Shown in pieces: positions 44,656 through 60,614 of a stretch of 64,000 nucleotides of DNA. The stretch lies in NCBI GenBank assembly GCA_963995525.1, contig OZ023206.1:73872506-73936505 (forward strand), in the 5' to 3' direction. The notes under the pieces are model-generated. The model searched no databases and was not told the origin of the DNA. It saw nothing but the letters and a program-made list of their open reading frames with translations. Every line of letters starts with the position of its first letter. Positions within the stretch are counted from its first letter, which is position 1. The position numbers were made by a program, and so were the translations under genes. The DNA comes from Escarpia spicata (lineage: Eukaryota > Annelida > Polychaeta > Sabellida > Siboglinidae).

Positions 44656-46133
44656 TTAATAATAATAATAATAACCTTTATTGCTGCATAATGCTCACTA
44701 CAGTACAATACAGTGACAAAAATAGAAAGCAAATGTACATTGTGAACAAACGGAATTAAACAAAACAATTGCTTGTATTCCTTATTCAAGTTGTAAATAA
44801 ATCATTATTCGTGCAAAAGAACATATACTATTATGATATTCTAACAATTTAATTAATATTACATTATAAATTTACCATAAAAAATATATTTGATGCACAT
44901 GTGTTAGTGGTAAATTAATAATACAAATATAACAAGGTGACACATAACATAACAATTACATTTATAGTAGGAACAAAACCTATAATCTATGCTACCGATT
45001 ACGCAAAAGTAGAAATTTGACTCTTCTTGAAGATATGTGAACTTGCACAACATTGTAGAAAATTATTCATGACGACAGAATTGCACATTTTAGGACCTAC
45101 ATAGGCCAAAGATAATTGTCTGCGATTTGTCTTGCAATATGATATTTAATATTCTACTTCCTGTCTTGTATTATATTTATGTATGGATATTTACAAAACA
45201 AATACATCATAATATACCTGGCTACATATCGTTGTTATGTTTGAACATTAGAATACAGCATAATTATTTATTTAACTGATATATATTCATAATCCCATAA
45301 GATATAAATAAAGGCTGTGTGATCAAAAAATTCCTACATGACTAATTATGCGCAAAATTCTTTTTTGAAGTAAATAATATCTTAGTTAGGTATATATTCG
45401 GGGCCCGTCCCCAAACAAAATTACAGTAGGTAAAATATGGGTAGATAAATATATAATTTAGATTTAGCAATAGGCATTTATCAAATTTGTTCGTCACCTT
45501 TTTAATGATGCCAATATATTTAATGTGAGCGCTCCAATTCAATGTGTTATTTATATGTAGATTCAACAAGTTTATTTGCTTTACAGTGTGAACTGTTATG
45601 TTGTTTATGTAAATATTATTATCCCTCTCTCTTATACTCTTCGTATTACTAAAGGACATTGTGTGAGATTTCTGTACATTTTAAGAAAATTTATTAATTT
45701 TAAGCCATAGGGATATTCGTTTTATTTCAGAGTTCAGAACATTTTCTATTTCATGTATACTGTTGCCTTGTACTAAAAATGCTCGTGTCATCAGCAAACA
45801 TAATGGTAAACATTGTGTCAGATAAAGTAGTCTAATAATTTATGAAGATAAGAAAGAATAAAGGTTCCAAAATTGAATCCTGTGGAACACCACATGTTAT
45901 ATTGTTAAGGGCAGATTTTGTTCCGTTAAATTTTACTCGTTGTTGTCTGTTGCTTAAGTAGTTATGAATCCACCGGAGTATGTTTCCTTTGATTCCACAA
46001 TGTGCTAATTTTCTCAATAAGATGTTATGATTAACAGTATCAAACGCTTTAGCGAAATCCAGAAATACCCCAATTACGTGGTCTTTTTTGACAATTGCCT
46101 TATTAATGTTATCTATTAGCATTAAAATAGCCG

Positions 46134-46134
<1 letters not shown>
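44656..46134 (-). pseudogene. 5'-truncated LINE, RT and C-terminus
   Basis: The minus-strand RT begins near 46130 (AILMLIDNINKAIVKKDHV), then GVFLDFAKAFDTVNHNIL, HCGIKGNILRWIHNYLS and CGVPQDSILEPLFFLIF. After a frame change come the RT box MFADDTSIF (about 45800) and a thumb region (INNTLNWSAHIKYI). The PQG of the RT is PQD and LGP is LEP, both damaging changes. The 3' end has (AATAAT)n at 44658-44673, the usual tail for L2/CR1-like elements. The truncated 5' end abuts the (ACAG)n repeat. Confidence 0.78.
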
Positions 46135-46171
<37 letters not shown>

Positions 46172-46172
46172 G
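46135..46172. repeat. (ACAG)n microsatellite
   Basis: About nine units. On the minus strand it reads (CTGT)n directly after a LINE 3' end, so it is probably the tail of the LINE at 46173-49900. Confidence 0.95.
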
Positions 46173-47829
46173 TATTTATTTTGACCATAAAAAGTACGTA
46201 AACGACAATATAAAATTCATTTTAAGGTCAGGGAGGCTCCCATTAAAACAAGTATACGTCGCTATTGTGGGAGCCCTGATGTAACATAATAATATGATTA
46301 TCACGTGATCAACTATATTTGCATACATATATGTGTAGACATAGTATGTTTAGTATAGTATATTATAGTATATTATAGTATAGTATAATACATAAATTAG
46401 TTTAAACAAATGCAAAGTCATGTCTAGTTTAAGAATGACATATGTAATAGTTAGAAATATGACAAATTGATAACGTAATGTTTTGTATAAGTGGAAAAAA
46501 CATATAAACTATGTGTATAAATTGTATCAAGGATGATATTTTGAGTATTGTTAACAATTTGTATAATGTTGTGTCTGGCGTACTTTTTTATGCATATTGA
46601 TTATTAACTCTGGGAATAAATAAGTTGTTTTACCACGAGTGTTGTATTGGTGAGTTGCAAAGTGATATGTGTATGGAATACGACTGATGTATTCTGGTAT
46701 AACCTTGTTGATCAATTTGTAATACAATTTGAGTTATTGGAATCTATAGATGTCATCCAGCTTAAGAAATTTACATTCTTTGAAGATGGGACCTGTGTGA
46801 GAATTGTATTTACTTGAAGTAACTATTCACTGTTTTCTTTTGAAGTTGAAAAAACGATGGGCTTGATAACCCCACACCAATATGCCATAATTAAGCTTGG
46901 GAAGAATGAACGAATTATACTTTATAGATAATATAGTCTTAGGTAATACATGTTTAAGTTTATTTAAAAATTCCAATTATTTTATTGATTGTATTCGCTG
47001 TTGTGTTTATATGGCAAATATATAGCAGAGGAGTATCCTTTCCTAAATCCAAATTGAAAATTAGACAGGATTGTGTGTTTTGTTATATAATTTATTAATA
47101 TATTATATATAATTTTTTCAAAAACCTTTGTAAATACAGGCAAGATAGAAATAGGCCTGTAATTGCAGATAAAATGGTGTATTGCTGTTTTTAAAAATTG
47201 GGACAATATCAGCTATTTCGAGCTGATCGGGAACATATCCTTCATCAAATAATAAGTTTACAATGTAACATAATGATTCAAATAGATTGGAGACTACATG
47301 CTTAAGAGTTACAGGTTTTATTCCATCTCATCCAGAACTGGAGTTTGTTAAAGTCTGAATAATTCCCTTATCTCATCTGGTGTGGCTGGTGAGAGAAACA
47401 TTTCTATAGACTCCTTTAGGGTAACCATCAGGACTCTCTGATATAACTGGTATGTTATCAGCCTATACTTGTAAAATATTCGTAAAATGTATAAGCTATA
47501 CACGTTTTATTTTTTGTTAATTTACCATCAATTAGTAATTGGTCGTTAGATATATTTACTTCCTTCCTTCCTTCCTGTAATACTCTTTAAAATTCTCCAG
47601 GTTTTTTGCAAGTTGCCCTTTTGCTTATGAAGCTCGTGTCGGTAGTATTCTCTTTCTGCTGTGACAATAACGTAATTTTATTTATTTCTATATCTTTTAT
47701 AGGTAATTTCATTGTAAACAGTCGGTTTTTTAAAGTAATTATTGTACAATTTGTGTTTAATTCTAATGGATTGTCTAAGTCTACGGTTTATATTTTCTTG
47801 CCCTAATAATTTTTTAATTAGTGGAAATG
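46173..47829 (-). pseudogene. LINE-N: RT N-terminus, linker and C-terminus with 3' hairpin
   Basis: Minus-strand relic. From upstream to downstream: a linker (FPLIKKLLGQENINRRL, KLYNNYFKKPTVYNEITYK), RT start (GIKPVTLKHVVSNLFESL, EIADIVPIFKNSN) and NYRPISILPVFTKVFEKII with FQFGFRKGYSS. The catalytic palm is deleted near 47000. The C-terminal remnant at 46500-47000 has a NSHTGPIFKE-like stretch. The 3' UTR holds the hairpin GGCTCCCA/TGGGAGCC (about 46229-46262), like that of LINE-L. The endonuclease part is at 49347-49900, separated by an RTE-type insertion. Confidence 0.75.
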
Positions 47830-47841
47830 AATTATTGTACA

Positions 47842-49334
47842 CAAGAAACAGAGAAAGCACTCAGAGGGATGACAAATGGGAAGACTGTAGGAGAAGATGA
47901 AATACCAGCTGAAGCTTGGAAATGTATGGGCAACTTTGATGTAAAGTTACTATGCAGACTATTCAACTGTGTCATGACTTCAGAATACATGCCATCGGTT
48001 TGGCGACAGAGCATACAGGTCCCAATCTTCAAGAGAAAAGGTGACATTCAGGAGTGTAAGAACTACCGAGGGATCAAACTCCTGACGCACACCTTTAAGA
48101 TATGGGAGAGAGTCATAGACAAGAGGATGAGAGAATGCACAGACATACATGAAGGTAAGTTTGGGTTTACGCATGGCAGAAGCACCACAGATGCGCTTTT
48201 CATTCTCAAACAAACAACAGAGAAACACAGGGACGGACAGAAGGACATCAGAGCGGTATTTATCGACTTGGAGAAAGCATACGATCGGGTACCAAGGGAG
48301 GAGATATGGTGATGTGCGAGAGAAAGGAATGTACCGGAAAAGTACACCAGACTGATACAGGATATGTACCGGGGTTGTGAGACAAAGGTACGCAGTGTGG
48401 CTGGTGAAAGCAGCAACTTTGGCGTAGAGGTTGGGTTGCACCAAGGATCTGCATTTAATCCATACCTGTCTCTCATATTGATGGACGTCTTGACGGAGAA
48501 GGTGAGAAAAGATGCACCAGAATCAATTATGTTCGCAGATGACATTGTGCTGTGTGGAGGAAAGGAGGTAGACATGACAGAGTACATGGAGACGTGGAGG
48601 AAGTCATTGGAAGAGAGAGGAATGGGGGTTAGTCGACCGAAAACCCAGTTCATGGACTTCATGTTCGAACGTAATGAGGAGATTGACAGACCAACTGTAA
48701 AGATACTGGGAGACAAGCTGGAACAAATTACACACTTCAAATATCTAGGGTCAGTTGTTGAAGAGACAGGAGGCAAGGAAACGGGGAGATCAAACAGAGA
48801 GTGAGTGCAGCTTGGAGAAATTGGAAGAAATTCAGTTGAGTGTTGTGCGACAGGAGGACGCCAGTGAAGTTGAAGGGGAAGATGAATAAAACAGTAGTCA
48901 GGCCAGCCATGCTGTACGGGGTTGAGACCTGGGCAACAACGAAAGGACAAGAAGCAAGGATAGAGATTAATGAGATGAGGATGCTCAGGTGGATGTGATG
49001 AGTAACAAAGAAAGATAAGATCCGAAACGAATACATTAGAAGAGCAACGAGAGTGACACAAGCATCCAAAAAGATAACAGAGAAACGACTGAAATGGTAT
49101 GGGCATGTGATGAGAAGGGAAGAGGAGCACATAATGAGAAGAGTGCTAAATGCAGAGATACCAGGAAGAAGAAGGAGAGGACGACCGAAGACAAGATGGA
49201 AGGACACATGCAGAAGAGACATGGAAATCGTGGGTCTCGGTGCAGATGTGGTGATGGACAGGGCGACATGGAGAAAGAAAATTACCAGCTATACCGACGA
49301 CCCCAGATGACGGGAATAGTCAAAGAAGAAGAAC
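47842..49334 (+). pseudogene. RTE-type LINE, 5'-truncated, with 12-bp target duplication
   Basis: Plus-strand insertion flanked by AATTATTGTACA (47830-47841 and 49335-49346). It encodes RT without an endonuclease: TEKALRGMTNGKTVGEDEI, KRKGDIQECKNYRGIKLL, FGFTHGRSTTDALF, VFIDLEKAYDRVPREEIW and the box MFADDIVLCGG. A TGA at 48310-48312 follows EEIW. A frameshift near 48780 follows VVEETGG. The C-terminal domain then reads MLYGVETWATTKGQEAR, KRLKWYGHVMRREEEH and RRRGRPKTRWKDTCRRDM to TDDPR. The end is a short (GAA)-rich tail. RTE-clade assignment rests on the YGHVxRR and RGRPKTRW motifs. Two or three lesions only, so it is fairly young. Confidence 0.88.
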
Positions 49335-49346
49335 AATTATTGTACA

Positions 49347-49900
49347 ATATTGTACACTATTGTACACTATTATACACTATTATATTTGTATTAGGTGGGC
49401 GATAGACAATACCAACAATCGTGTTTTTATTACGTATTGTAGACTGAGTGTTGACTTCAATAAACATGCATTCCAAACATTCAGTTATGATACTCATATG
49501 TAATAACTCAATGTACTCAAGAGAACTATGAACATACAAGGATACACCACCTGCCTTCTTGGAAGGTCTAGTAAAATGAATAACTATATACTCTAGTAAT
49601 TCATATAAGTCAACGTTATTATTATTTATCCAAGTTTCACTTAGATCGATAACCTTGAATTTGTTGTCGATCAACCATAAGAAGTCACTCAGTTTGCTGA
49701 TGTTCTTCGATAAGGTTCTAATATTTAAATGCATCAGTGGGAATTCTTCCTCGCTGAAATTATTTCTTTTTATAACTTCATTAATGTCATCCTCAAGATA
49801 ATATTTAGTATTTGTAAAGTTAAATAAGTTACAATCTGGATATATATTGCGCACTGCAGCAATACCATTTTCATAACCATGTACTTCACCTGCTTATGCC
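49347..49900 (-). pseudogene. LINE-N endonuclease N-terminal part
   Basis: A 165-codon open stretch from 49854: LMHLNIRTLSKNISKLSDF, FKVIDLSETWINNNN, a KKAGGVSLYVHSSLEY segment and NTIVGIVYRPPNTN. These are the first half of an apurinic endonuclease (Asn, Glu and Tyr-Arg-Pro motifs present). The second half, with the GDFN and SDH boxes, is missing between here and the linker at 47829. The RTE element inserted next to that deletion. Confidence 0.8.
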
Positions 49901-50063
49901 AGAGACGTTTTAGGTAACTGGCTCATAATACTTGTACGTTTTATGTGCATACACAGAAATGCGGTACACAATAATGTTTGTATCATTACATATAGCATTG
50001 TCAAGCACGTTTATAACATACAGTGTTGAATGACAGTTGTTAAATTGAAGGGAATTACTTAGA

Positions 50064-50234
<171 letters not shown>

Positions 50235-50397
50235 TATATATATAAATCGATTAAACCAGGTTAAAAGTAATGATGGATTTTTTTTTTCATGTTTTTTAAA
50301 ACATTTTTACAGTTGTTAATATCACTATATATAATAGATATCATGACATTATATAGCATATGATATATATACAGGCCCCATGTATATATATATATAT

Positions 50398-53960
<3,563 letters not shown>

Positions 53961-54159
53961 CACATTATTGTGTATAGTGCTGTTGTCCTCAAAGAACTAT
54001 TGCTTGCAAACACGTAAACGTGTCATCACTAGTGTGCAACACATCTGAAGAGTTGCTCACTAGTCGTAGTGTTTACCAAGGTGTCACATTATTGTTTCAA
54101 AATTACATCTTGTTAAAACATTTTCCACATACATGTATGTCACATAAAAATCTTTCTCG

Positions 54160-54540
54160 ATGTGCAGCTTTAAAACGTTCCTCGGTGAAGAATGTCTTCC
54201 ACGTGTGTCCCACAGAGTTTGATAACTATCTGAGAAAGCAAATGAACGTTTAGATATGTGTCAATGTGCAGCTTTAAACCGTTCCTCGGAAAAGAATGTC
54301 TTCCACGTGTGTCAAACAGTGTTTTCTCAACTGTCTGAGAAAGCAAACGAATTTTACACCTGCTGCACAACTGTCACATTTGAATGGTTCCCCGTCACAT
54401 GGAGTTGGTATCTACATAAACGCAAAATATGGTGTCATGAGTCATTCAGACACATGTTTTGTCTTGTTTCTAAAGTCAAAGATATTGACATTCTGTGACG
54501 TGGCTCCATGTCCTATGTTGTAATGGTGCACACAACGCGA
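54160..54540 (-). pseudogene. Conserved upstream segment of unit D
   Basis: Holds KIRLLSQTVEKTLFDTRG, SFPRN and KLHIDTYLNV in frame from 54370, equivalent to the unit B upstream frame at 13526-13795. Part of it is duplicated here: a second, shorter copy of the RGRHSSPR...KLHI stretch lies at about 54160-54230. The EPFKCDSCAA start is present near 54380 but in another frame. Confidence 0.5.
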
Positions 54541-54644
54541 CAGTTGTTGTTGTCAATTAAATTAAAGTAAGTAACACCGTCACACGTCGTTTGCAAGAGG
54601 CTAAGCATATATGTCTGGGATAGGTTTATTTTGGATAAACAGGA

Positions 54645-57110
54645 AACAAGGAATATTTATTAGTATCAAGTACATAATACAGAATAATTTTAATAAAAAC
54701 CACACGATATATTTACATTTGAGTCGACAAAGTGGTAAATATAAAATGTATGGTAGGAAAACAAAAGAATATGTAATATAAGAGACGGGAGACTCCTACT
54801 AAGAGTAATAATAAGTGCTGTTGTAGGAGCCAATCTGAAAGGAAATGTCATCGTTTATTTATATAATATAACACAATCCCTTGTACAATTGGTGCATTAC
54901 TATAAGATAAATATATATATCATGTCTGTATATTACACTTACTAAATACAGTCGGTTTTTAAATTAAGTAATTTATAACAAAGGATGTGTACAGTCAGTC
55001 AATCATGTCCCTATTGCATATATAACAGTTTTAGATTGTAAGGATCTCTAAGGATTCAGATACCAAAGCTTGGAATATATTGCGAAGCCATATAAACTGG
55101 AGTGACGACATTGTCCTTTATTAAATCTGGTGCATTATTTATCGTATGTGGCAAAGAATACCTGAGGCTTCGTTTGGCAAATTCCTGGTGTTCCCTGATT
55201 GTATGGATTTTATGTTGATCACGTGTGTAAAAGTTATGAATACTGTTGTTTTGAACAAATGGTAAGTTTTGCAGGTATACTGGTAGTTTAAAGTGTGAAT
55301 ATTTATGGAATAGTTTCAGTTGATGCAATTTTAGAATATGTTCAACATTTACTTAAACTTATGATCTGAACAGCTTTCTCTTGATGTGTTTTAATTCTGT
55401 CATATCTATAGCACCAGGCCGTTAAACTATAGTTTGCATGTGACACTATAAGATATATTTATATTCAGAGGTAACAGTTGTTTAAGTTTATTTAGGATAC
55501 CTATAGTCCTGAGGCATCTATTTGAGATTTTGTCGATATGACTTTGCCAGTTTAACTGTTCATTAAAGCTCAGCCCTAGGAAATTGAACTCATCTATTCT
55601 TTCAATCCCTTCTACATCCATATTGGTTGTCGTACATAAGTTTATGTCTTCTAAAGAAAGATACGAGCTGGTTACAAAATAACTGTTTCGAATACTTTTA
55701 ATATTGCAGGAAAGATTGATATTGGTATGTAGTTACAGAATAGGGTATCATCCCCCTTTTTATAAACCGGTATTACTGTTTTTAGTTTATCGGGAAAGGT
55801 ACCCGAAGTTAATATTTGATGTGTGATTATTATAGGTATATATTTAATCAAACCGGATTTAGTTGACTTTAATAGTCATAAGAAACTACCGTCAAATCTG
55901 CAGCTTAGCTTTGTATGCATATTTGTTTTACAAGTATACTTGTAGTTTATTGAGTGAATATTTATGGAATAGTTTTAGTTGATGCAATTTTAGATGTTCT
56001 ACTGTTAGTAATTCAAGACTTTTGAACAATGGATCGGTGTGTGCGTTATATTTAATTAAATTTATTATTCGAATGGCTTACTTTTGAAGTTTTTTTAAAT
56101 TCTATCACACCTATAGCCCGAGGTCGTTAAACCAAAAGTTACACCAATATTGTCATCTTTATACTCAGAGGTAAGAATCGTTTAAGTTTATTAAGGATAC
56201 CTGTAGTCCTCTAGCATATATTTGAGATCTTGATGATATGCCAGTTTAATTATTCATTAAAGCTTAGCACTAGGAAATTGAATTCATCTACTCAATCATT
56301 GTTTGTGTTATCTAGTTGTAGATTTGGTGGGTTTATCATATTCCTATTATTTCTTCTAGCTGTTTAAAAATCTTATACTTTGATTAATTTTTATTTAGGG
56401 GTAACTTGTTTAATCTAAGCCACTTATTAATTTTATCCAGTAGTGAGTTGATTATGAATTCTACACTTTAACTATTTTAATATCGTACAATGGAATCTAC
56501 AGTATTTGAGAGGGTCGAATCATCGGCATACATAATAAAGTTGAATTTTGGACTAGGTTGGGCAAAGTAATTAATGTAGATTAAGTATAACAAATGTCCT
56601 ACAATTGGTCCTTGAAGTATGCCTGTTGAGACACTCAGCATTTCAGATGGGGTTTCTTAAATGTCTACGCATTGTTTTCTGTTTTTAAATAATTTTTTAA
56701 TAAATCTAGGACTACTCTTTTTATGCCATAAAACTCTAACTTATCTGTCAATACTGAGTGGTCCAGGGTATCAAATACTTTAGAACAGTTGAGGTAAGCA
56801 TGTATAGGTATGTCCTTAATAATCATACTTGTTAATATCCATCAATTAATTCGAGCTGCAAATTCAGTTGAATGACCCTTTCTAAAACTAAATACATTGT
56901 TATGTTGTCCATTAAGGTAATGTCTAAACGTTTTATTGGTGCAGTGTTGTATTTGGTTAGCTAAAATTGGGTCAATATTGATAAAATATCAATTAAATAT
57001 GTTTGCAATTGATTAATTAAAATGTTTGCAATTGAGAGGGTGGAGCGGACTGGAATAAGTTGCCTTTACCCCAATATGTTTAAATAAGCAGAATCGAAGT
57101 ACCAGTATAG
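54645..57110 (-). pseudogene. LINE-L relics, two copies, uninterrupted paralogue
   Basis: Copy 1 (54645-55905): 3' UTR with CTCCTAC/GTAGGAG hairpin (about 54789-54828), a C-terminal piece (LKLFHKYSHFKLPVYLQNL, NNAPDLIKD), FNFLGLSFNEQLNWQSHI with GILNKLKQLLPLNI, then, after a deletion of the palm, RT N-terminal sequence (NYIPISIFPAILKVFE, near 55710). Copy 2 (55915-57110): RT box YADDSTL near 56520 and further RT up to 56830. At about 56830 it carries one TTAA, where the unit B paralogue has the 1.2-kb insertion. All frames are broken. Confidence 0.75.
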
Positions 57111-57549
57111 TTTTTAAATGATGATAACTATATATTACAAGTCAAAATAAACAAATAATACAGGTTACTCAGAATAATCCAAATCTTTTTTGTGCATAAT
57201 AATGTTATAACACTATTAACACCTTCTCACGTATTCCTTACACTTTTAGTAGAGGGTCTTTCCGTGTGAACGCAACCAAAATTCCTTAAATTTATTGCCT
57301 TCATCCCTGAAATTTGTGAATGAATCAGTTTGGTGAAGAAAGTCTTTGGTAAGATAAGCAAGAATCCGACATTTTACTCCGGTATTTTTCGAGTTATGGC
57401 AGAAATGTGGGACTTTTTGTTAAAAATTAATAAATTATTCACATTTCACAGGTTAATATCTCTCGAACTATTTAACCTGTATCAATGGAACTTTGTGGAA
57501 TTGTTCTCTACAACGAATAGATCACATCAATATAATTAGAACATCAATA
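57111..57549. repeat. Repeat flank shared with 17470-17790
   Basis: Direct copy of the unit B flank, up to the point where the CR1-like LINE is inserted after AATA (57546-57549). In unit B the inverted-repeat element begins at this very point. Confidence 0.6.
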
Positions 57550-57777
57550 GATTTAACAAGATTGACAAGATTTAACAAGATTGCCACCCAGAGAATTAAC
57601 TCTAGGTAGCAGGTGGACATGGAAGCCCTTGGCTTATCGAGAGTCCGACCTTTTTATGTATGTGTATCCCGCCCGTCTGAGGTATGTGTCGATTTTATTT
57701 TTAAACATATTCACGCTACTAGCACCCACACAATCAGCAGGTAATCTGTTCCATTCATTTACAGTCCTTTGTGAAAA

Positions 57778-58676
57778 TTAAAACTTTCTGATATCCAATC
57801 TACTCTGCTCCTTTGCTAATGCAAGATCATGTCCTCTAGTCCTTCTATCTTTCTTAACTGAGAAAAACATATTTCTATCAATATTTTCATAACCCTTCAA
57901 TATTTTAACCACTTCTATCTGATCTCCTCTCAATCTCCTGGTCTCTAGTGTTGTTAAACCGCATTTTTGTAGGCGTATTTCATAACTAAGATCCCTCAGA
58001 TTTGGTATCATTTTAGTTGCTCTCCTCTGCACTCTTTCTAGCATATCTATGTCCTTCCTGCGATATGGCCTCCACGCTTGAATACAATATTCTAAATGAG
58101 GCCTAACTATTTTTTTGTACAGCGGTATTATTAGCTCTTTTTCCTTATACGTTATGTTTCGCCTAATTAATCCAAGGATTTGATTTCCCTTTGAAGCTGC
58201 AATTCCGCACTGCTCTGAAATCTTCATATCAGCACTTACGGTTAACCCTAAGTCCTTTTCTTTTACAGTAGTACTTAGTACAGTGCCCCCCATTGCATAT
58301 TCTACCTCTTCGTTCCCATATCCTATGTGGAGGCATTTACATTTCCCAAAATTGAACATCATTTGCCACTTTTCAGACCATTTGATCAACCTGTCAAGAT
58401 CATCTTGTAAATGCTGTCTCTCTCCATCACTTTTAATCCTTCTAAACACTTTTGTATCATCCGCAAATTTCAAAACTTTGCTTGTTATTTCATCATCCAA
58501 ATCGTTGATGTATATTAAGAATACTATAGGACCGAATACTGATCCCTGTGGTACCCCACTCAATACCGATTTCCAGTTTGAAGCTTCCCCATCAACTACT
58601 ACACTTTGTCTTCTGTCAATCAGCCATTGTTCTATCCAGTTTATTATACCATTTCCTATGTCATGGGCCTTTAGTT
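57778..58676 (-). pseudogene. CR1-like ORF2, RT palm to C-terminus
   Basis: Continues ORF2 after a one-base deletion near 58672-58676. It contains HDIGNGIINWIEQWLIDRR, GVPQGSVFGPIVFLIYIND, the catalytic LKFADDTKVF, a thumb with KEKDLGLTVSADMK, and the C-terminal region with YCIQAWRPYRRKD and RGHDLALAKEQ. A TAA at about 57778-57780 after RLDIRKF replaces a Ser codon seen in the copy at 42775, cutting off the last 45 or so residues (FSQRTVNEWNRLPADC and on). The catalytic residues are intact. Confidence 0.9.
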
Positions 58677-60554
58677 AAGCAGTAATCTTTGATGTGGTAC
58701 TTTGTCAAAAGCTTTTTGAAAATCTAAGTAGACGATATCTACTGGTGATCCCTCATCTACACACTTAGTGATGTCTTCCAAAAAACATAACATATTTGTT
58801 AAGCATGACCTCGCTTTAAAAAAACCATGTTGAGATGGGTTTATAAAGTTTTGTTTAACAAGAAAATCCACCATGTGATCTTTAATTAGTCTTTCTAATA
58901 ATTTACAAATCACTGATGTTAAACTCACTGGTCTATAGTTCTCTGAATTGTTTGTCGAACCTTTTTTGAATAACGGTATAATGTTTGCTTCTTTCCATTC
59001 TAAAGGAACCACTCCCTCTTCTAATGACAAGTTGAAAACTGTTGCAAGTGGTATGCTAATTTGTTCTACAATTTCCAATAGTAGTTTGGGTGGAATACCA
59101 TCCACTCCAGGTGATTTATTATCCTTCATAGCCCTTATTTTCTTAGCTACCATTTCCGGGGTTACAATTAATTGTCCTAAATAGTCTGAATCTGCCCCCT
59201 TGAACTTAGCCTCTGGTATTGGCAGTGAACCAATATCTTCCCTGGTAAACACTGAACTGAAGTACTCATTCAGGTATTTTGCCATTTTGAATCCCTCTGA
59301 TATTATATTTCCAGCACTATCTTCTAGAGGACCGACCTTATATTGAACTTTCTGTTTGCTTCGAACATACGCATAAAAACTCTTGCTGTCATGTTTTATA
59401 TTACTAGCTAATTGTTGTTCATAGCTTCTCTTTGAATTTCTAATTTCAGCTGTAGCTTGGTTAAGTGCTTCTTTATAATTGTTGTAGTCTTCATAATTTC
59501 CAGTACATCTATATGACTTCCACATCATTTGTTTATACTTAATTTTTCTAATGGCTTCTTTCGATAAGTGTTTCTTTTTGGACCGTTTTCCTTGTTTTTT
59601 GAAGGGTACAAATTTATCGATTATGCACTTAATTTCACTCTTTAATATATTCCAGCATTCTGTTGCCGTCTTATTTTTCAGTGTCTTATTCCAGTCTAAC
59701 TTTGCTAAATATTTCCTCATGTCCTTATACCTTCCTTTGTGGAAATTTCTCCTATACTGCTTTTTACTATTCATTTCTGATTTTACTTTGATGGTAAAAT
59801 GTATCTGGTTGTGATCGCTACTCCCCAGTGGCTCACATATCTTGACATTGTCAACTAATTCATTATGTGAGGACAAAACTATGTATAAAACATTCTCACC
59901 CCTGGTTGGTTCTAGCACATGTTGAGAAAGGAATGTATCTTGAACTAAAACTAAAAACTTGTGGTCCTCTCTCCCCATACTCTGTAGAGATTTCCATTGT
60001 ATATGCCCATGGTTAAAATCCCCCATAATAATACAGTCCCGTTTGCTTACTTCCCTTTTAGCGTTTTGTATTTTTTCATTGTCTTCTATGCTTATGTTTG
60101 GACTTCGATAAACTAACCCAACTGTTAACGTTGAGTTTCCTGTAACTATGTTACACCAAACAGCTTCTTCGCAATCTGCTTCTCTTTCTAATTTGATTTC
60201 ATAAGCCTGAATAGATTCTTTAGTATATAAAATAACTCCACCTCCCTTTCTTCCTATTCTATCTTTTCTAAACATTACATATCCTGTCAGTCCCAATTCA
60301 GCATCTGATATATCGGTGGTGGTCCACGATTCGGTTATACCTATTATATGAGGGTCAATATCTTCTACCATAATGTTTAGTTCATTTATTTTGTTTACTA
60401 TACTCCTTGCATTTAAACAAACACATTTATATCCAGCTTCAGAAGAGTTTTCCAGACTGTTATTTGTTGATTTATTTGTGCTGTCTTTATCTATGCCTCC
60501 ATTTTCAGGCTTTTCTGTGAGTCCCCCCTGCGAATCTAGTTTAAATAGATGCAA
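58671..60554 (-). pseudogene. CR1-like ORF2, endonuclease and RT N-terminus
   Basis: A 627-codon frame beginning at a non-ATG codon. The first Met (MVEDIDPH) is already inside the endonuclease, so translation would need reinitiation, readthrough from ORF1 or a non-AUG start. The endonuclease (about 40-270) has CLNARSIVNKINEL, GITESWTTTD, KGGGVILYT, GLVYRSPN, IMGDFNHGHIQW and SSDHNQIHF, so all expected catalytic boxes are present. A linker follows (KQMMWKSYRCTGNYEDYNNY), then the RT (NKSPGVDGIPPKLL, ENYRPVSLTSVICKLLE, SPVDIVYLDFQKAFDKVP). It ends RLLLN-stop because one A is missing compared with the copy at 43655. It nicks target DNA and copies the element RNA in place. Confidence 0.92.
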
Positions 60555-60614
60555 CCTGTCCCACTGTCAGCAGTTTGCAGCAGATTCTCTGAGAAAACTG
60601 CTGCCCCCTTTCCA

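Noticed and set aside
48063..49130. 355-codon minus-strand frame
   Set aside because: It is the antisense of the RTE-type reverse transcriptase and C-terminal domain, and its residues (Ser/Leu/Cys-rich) match no family.
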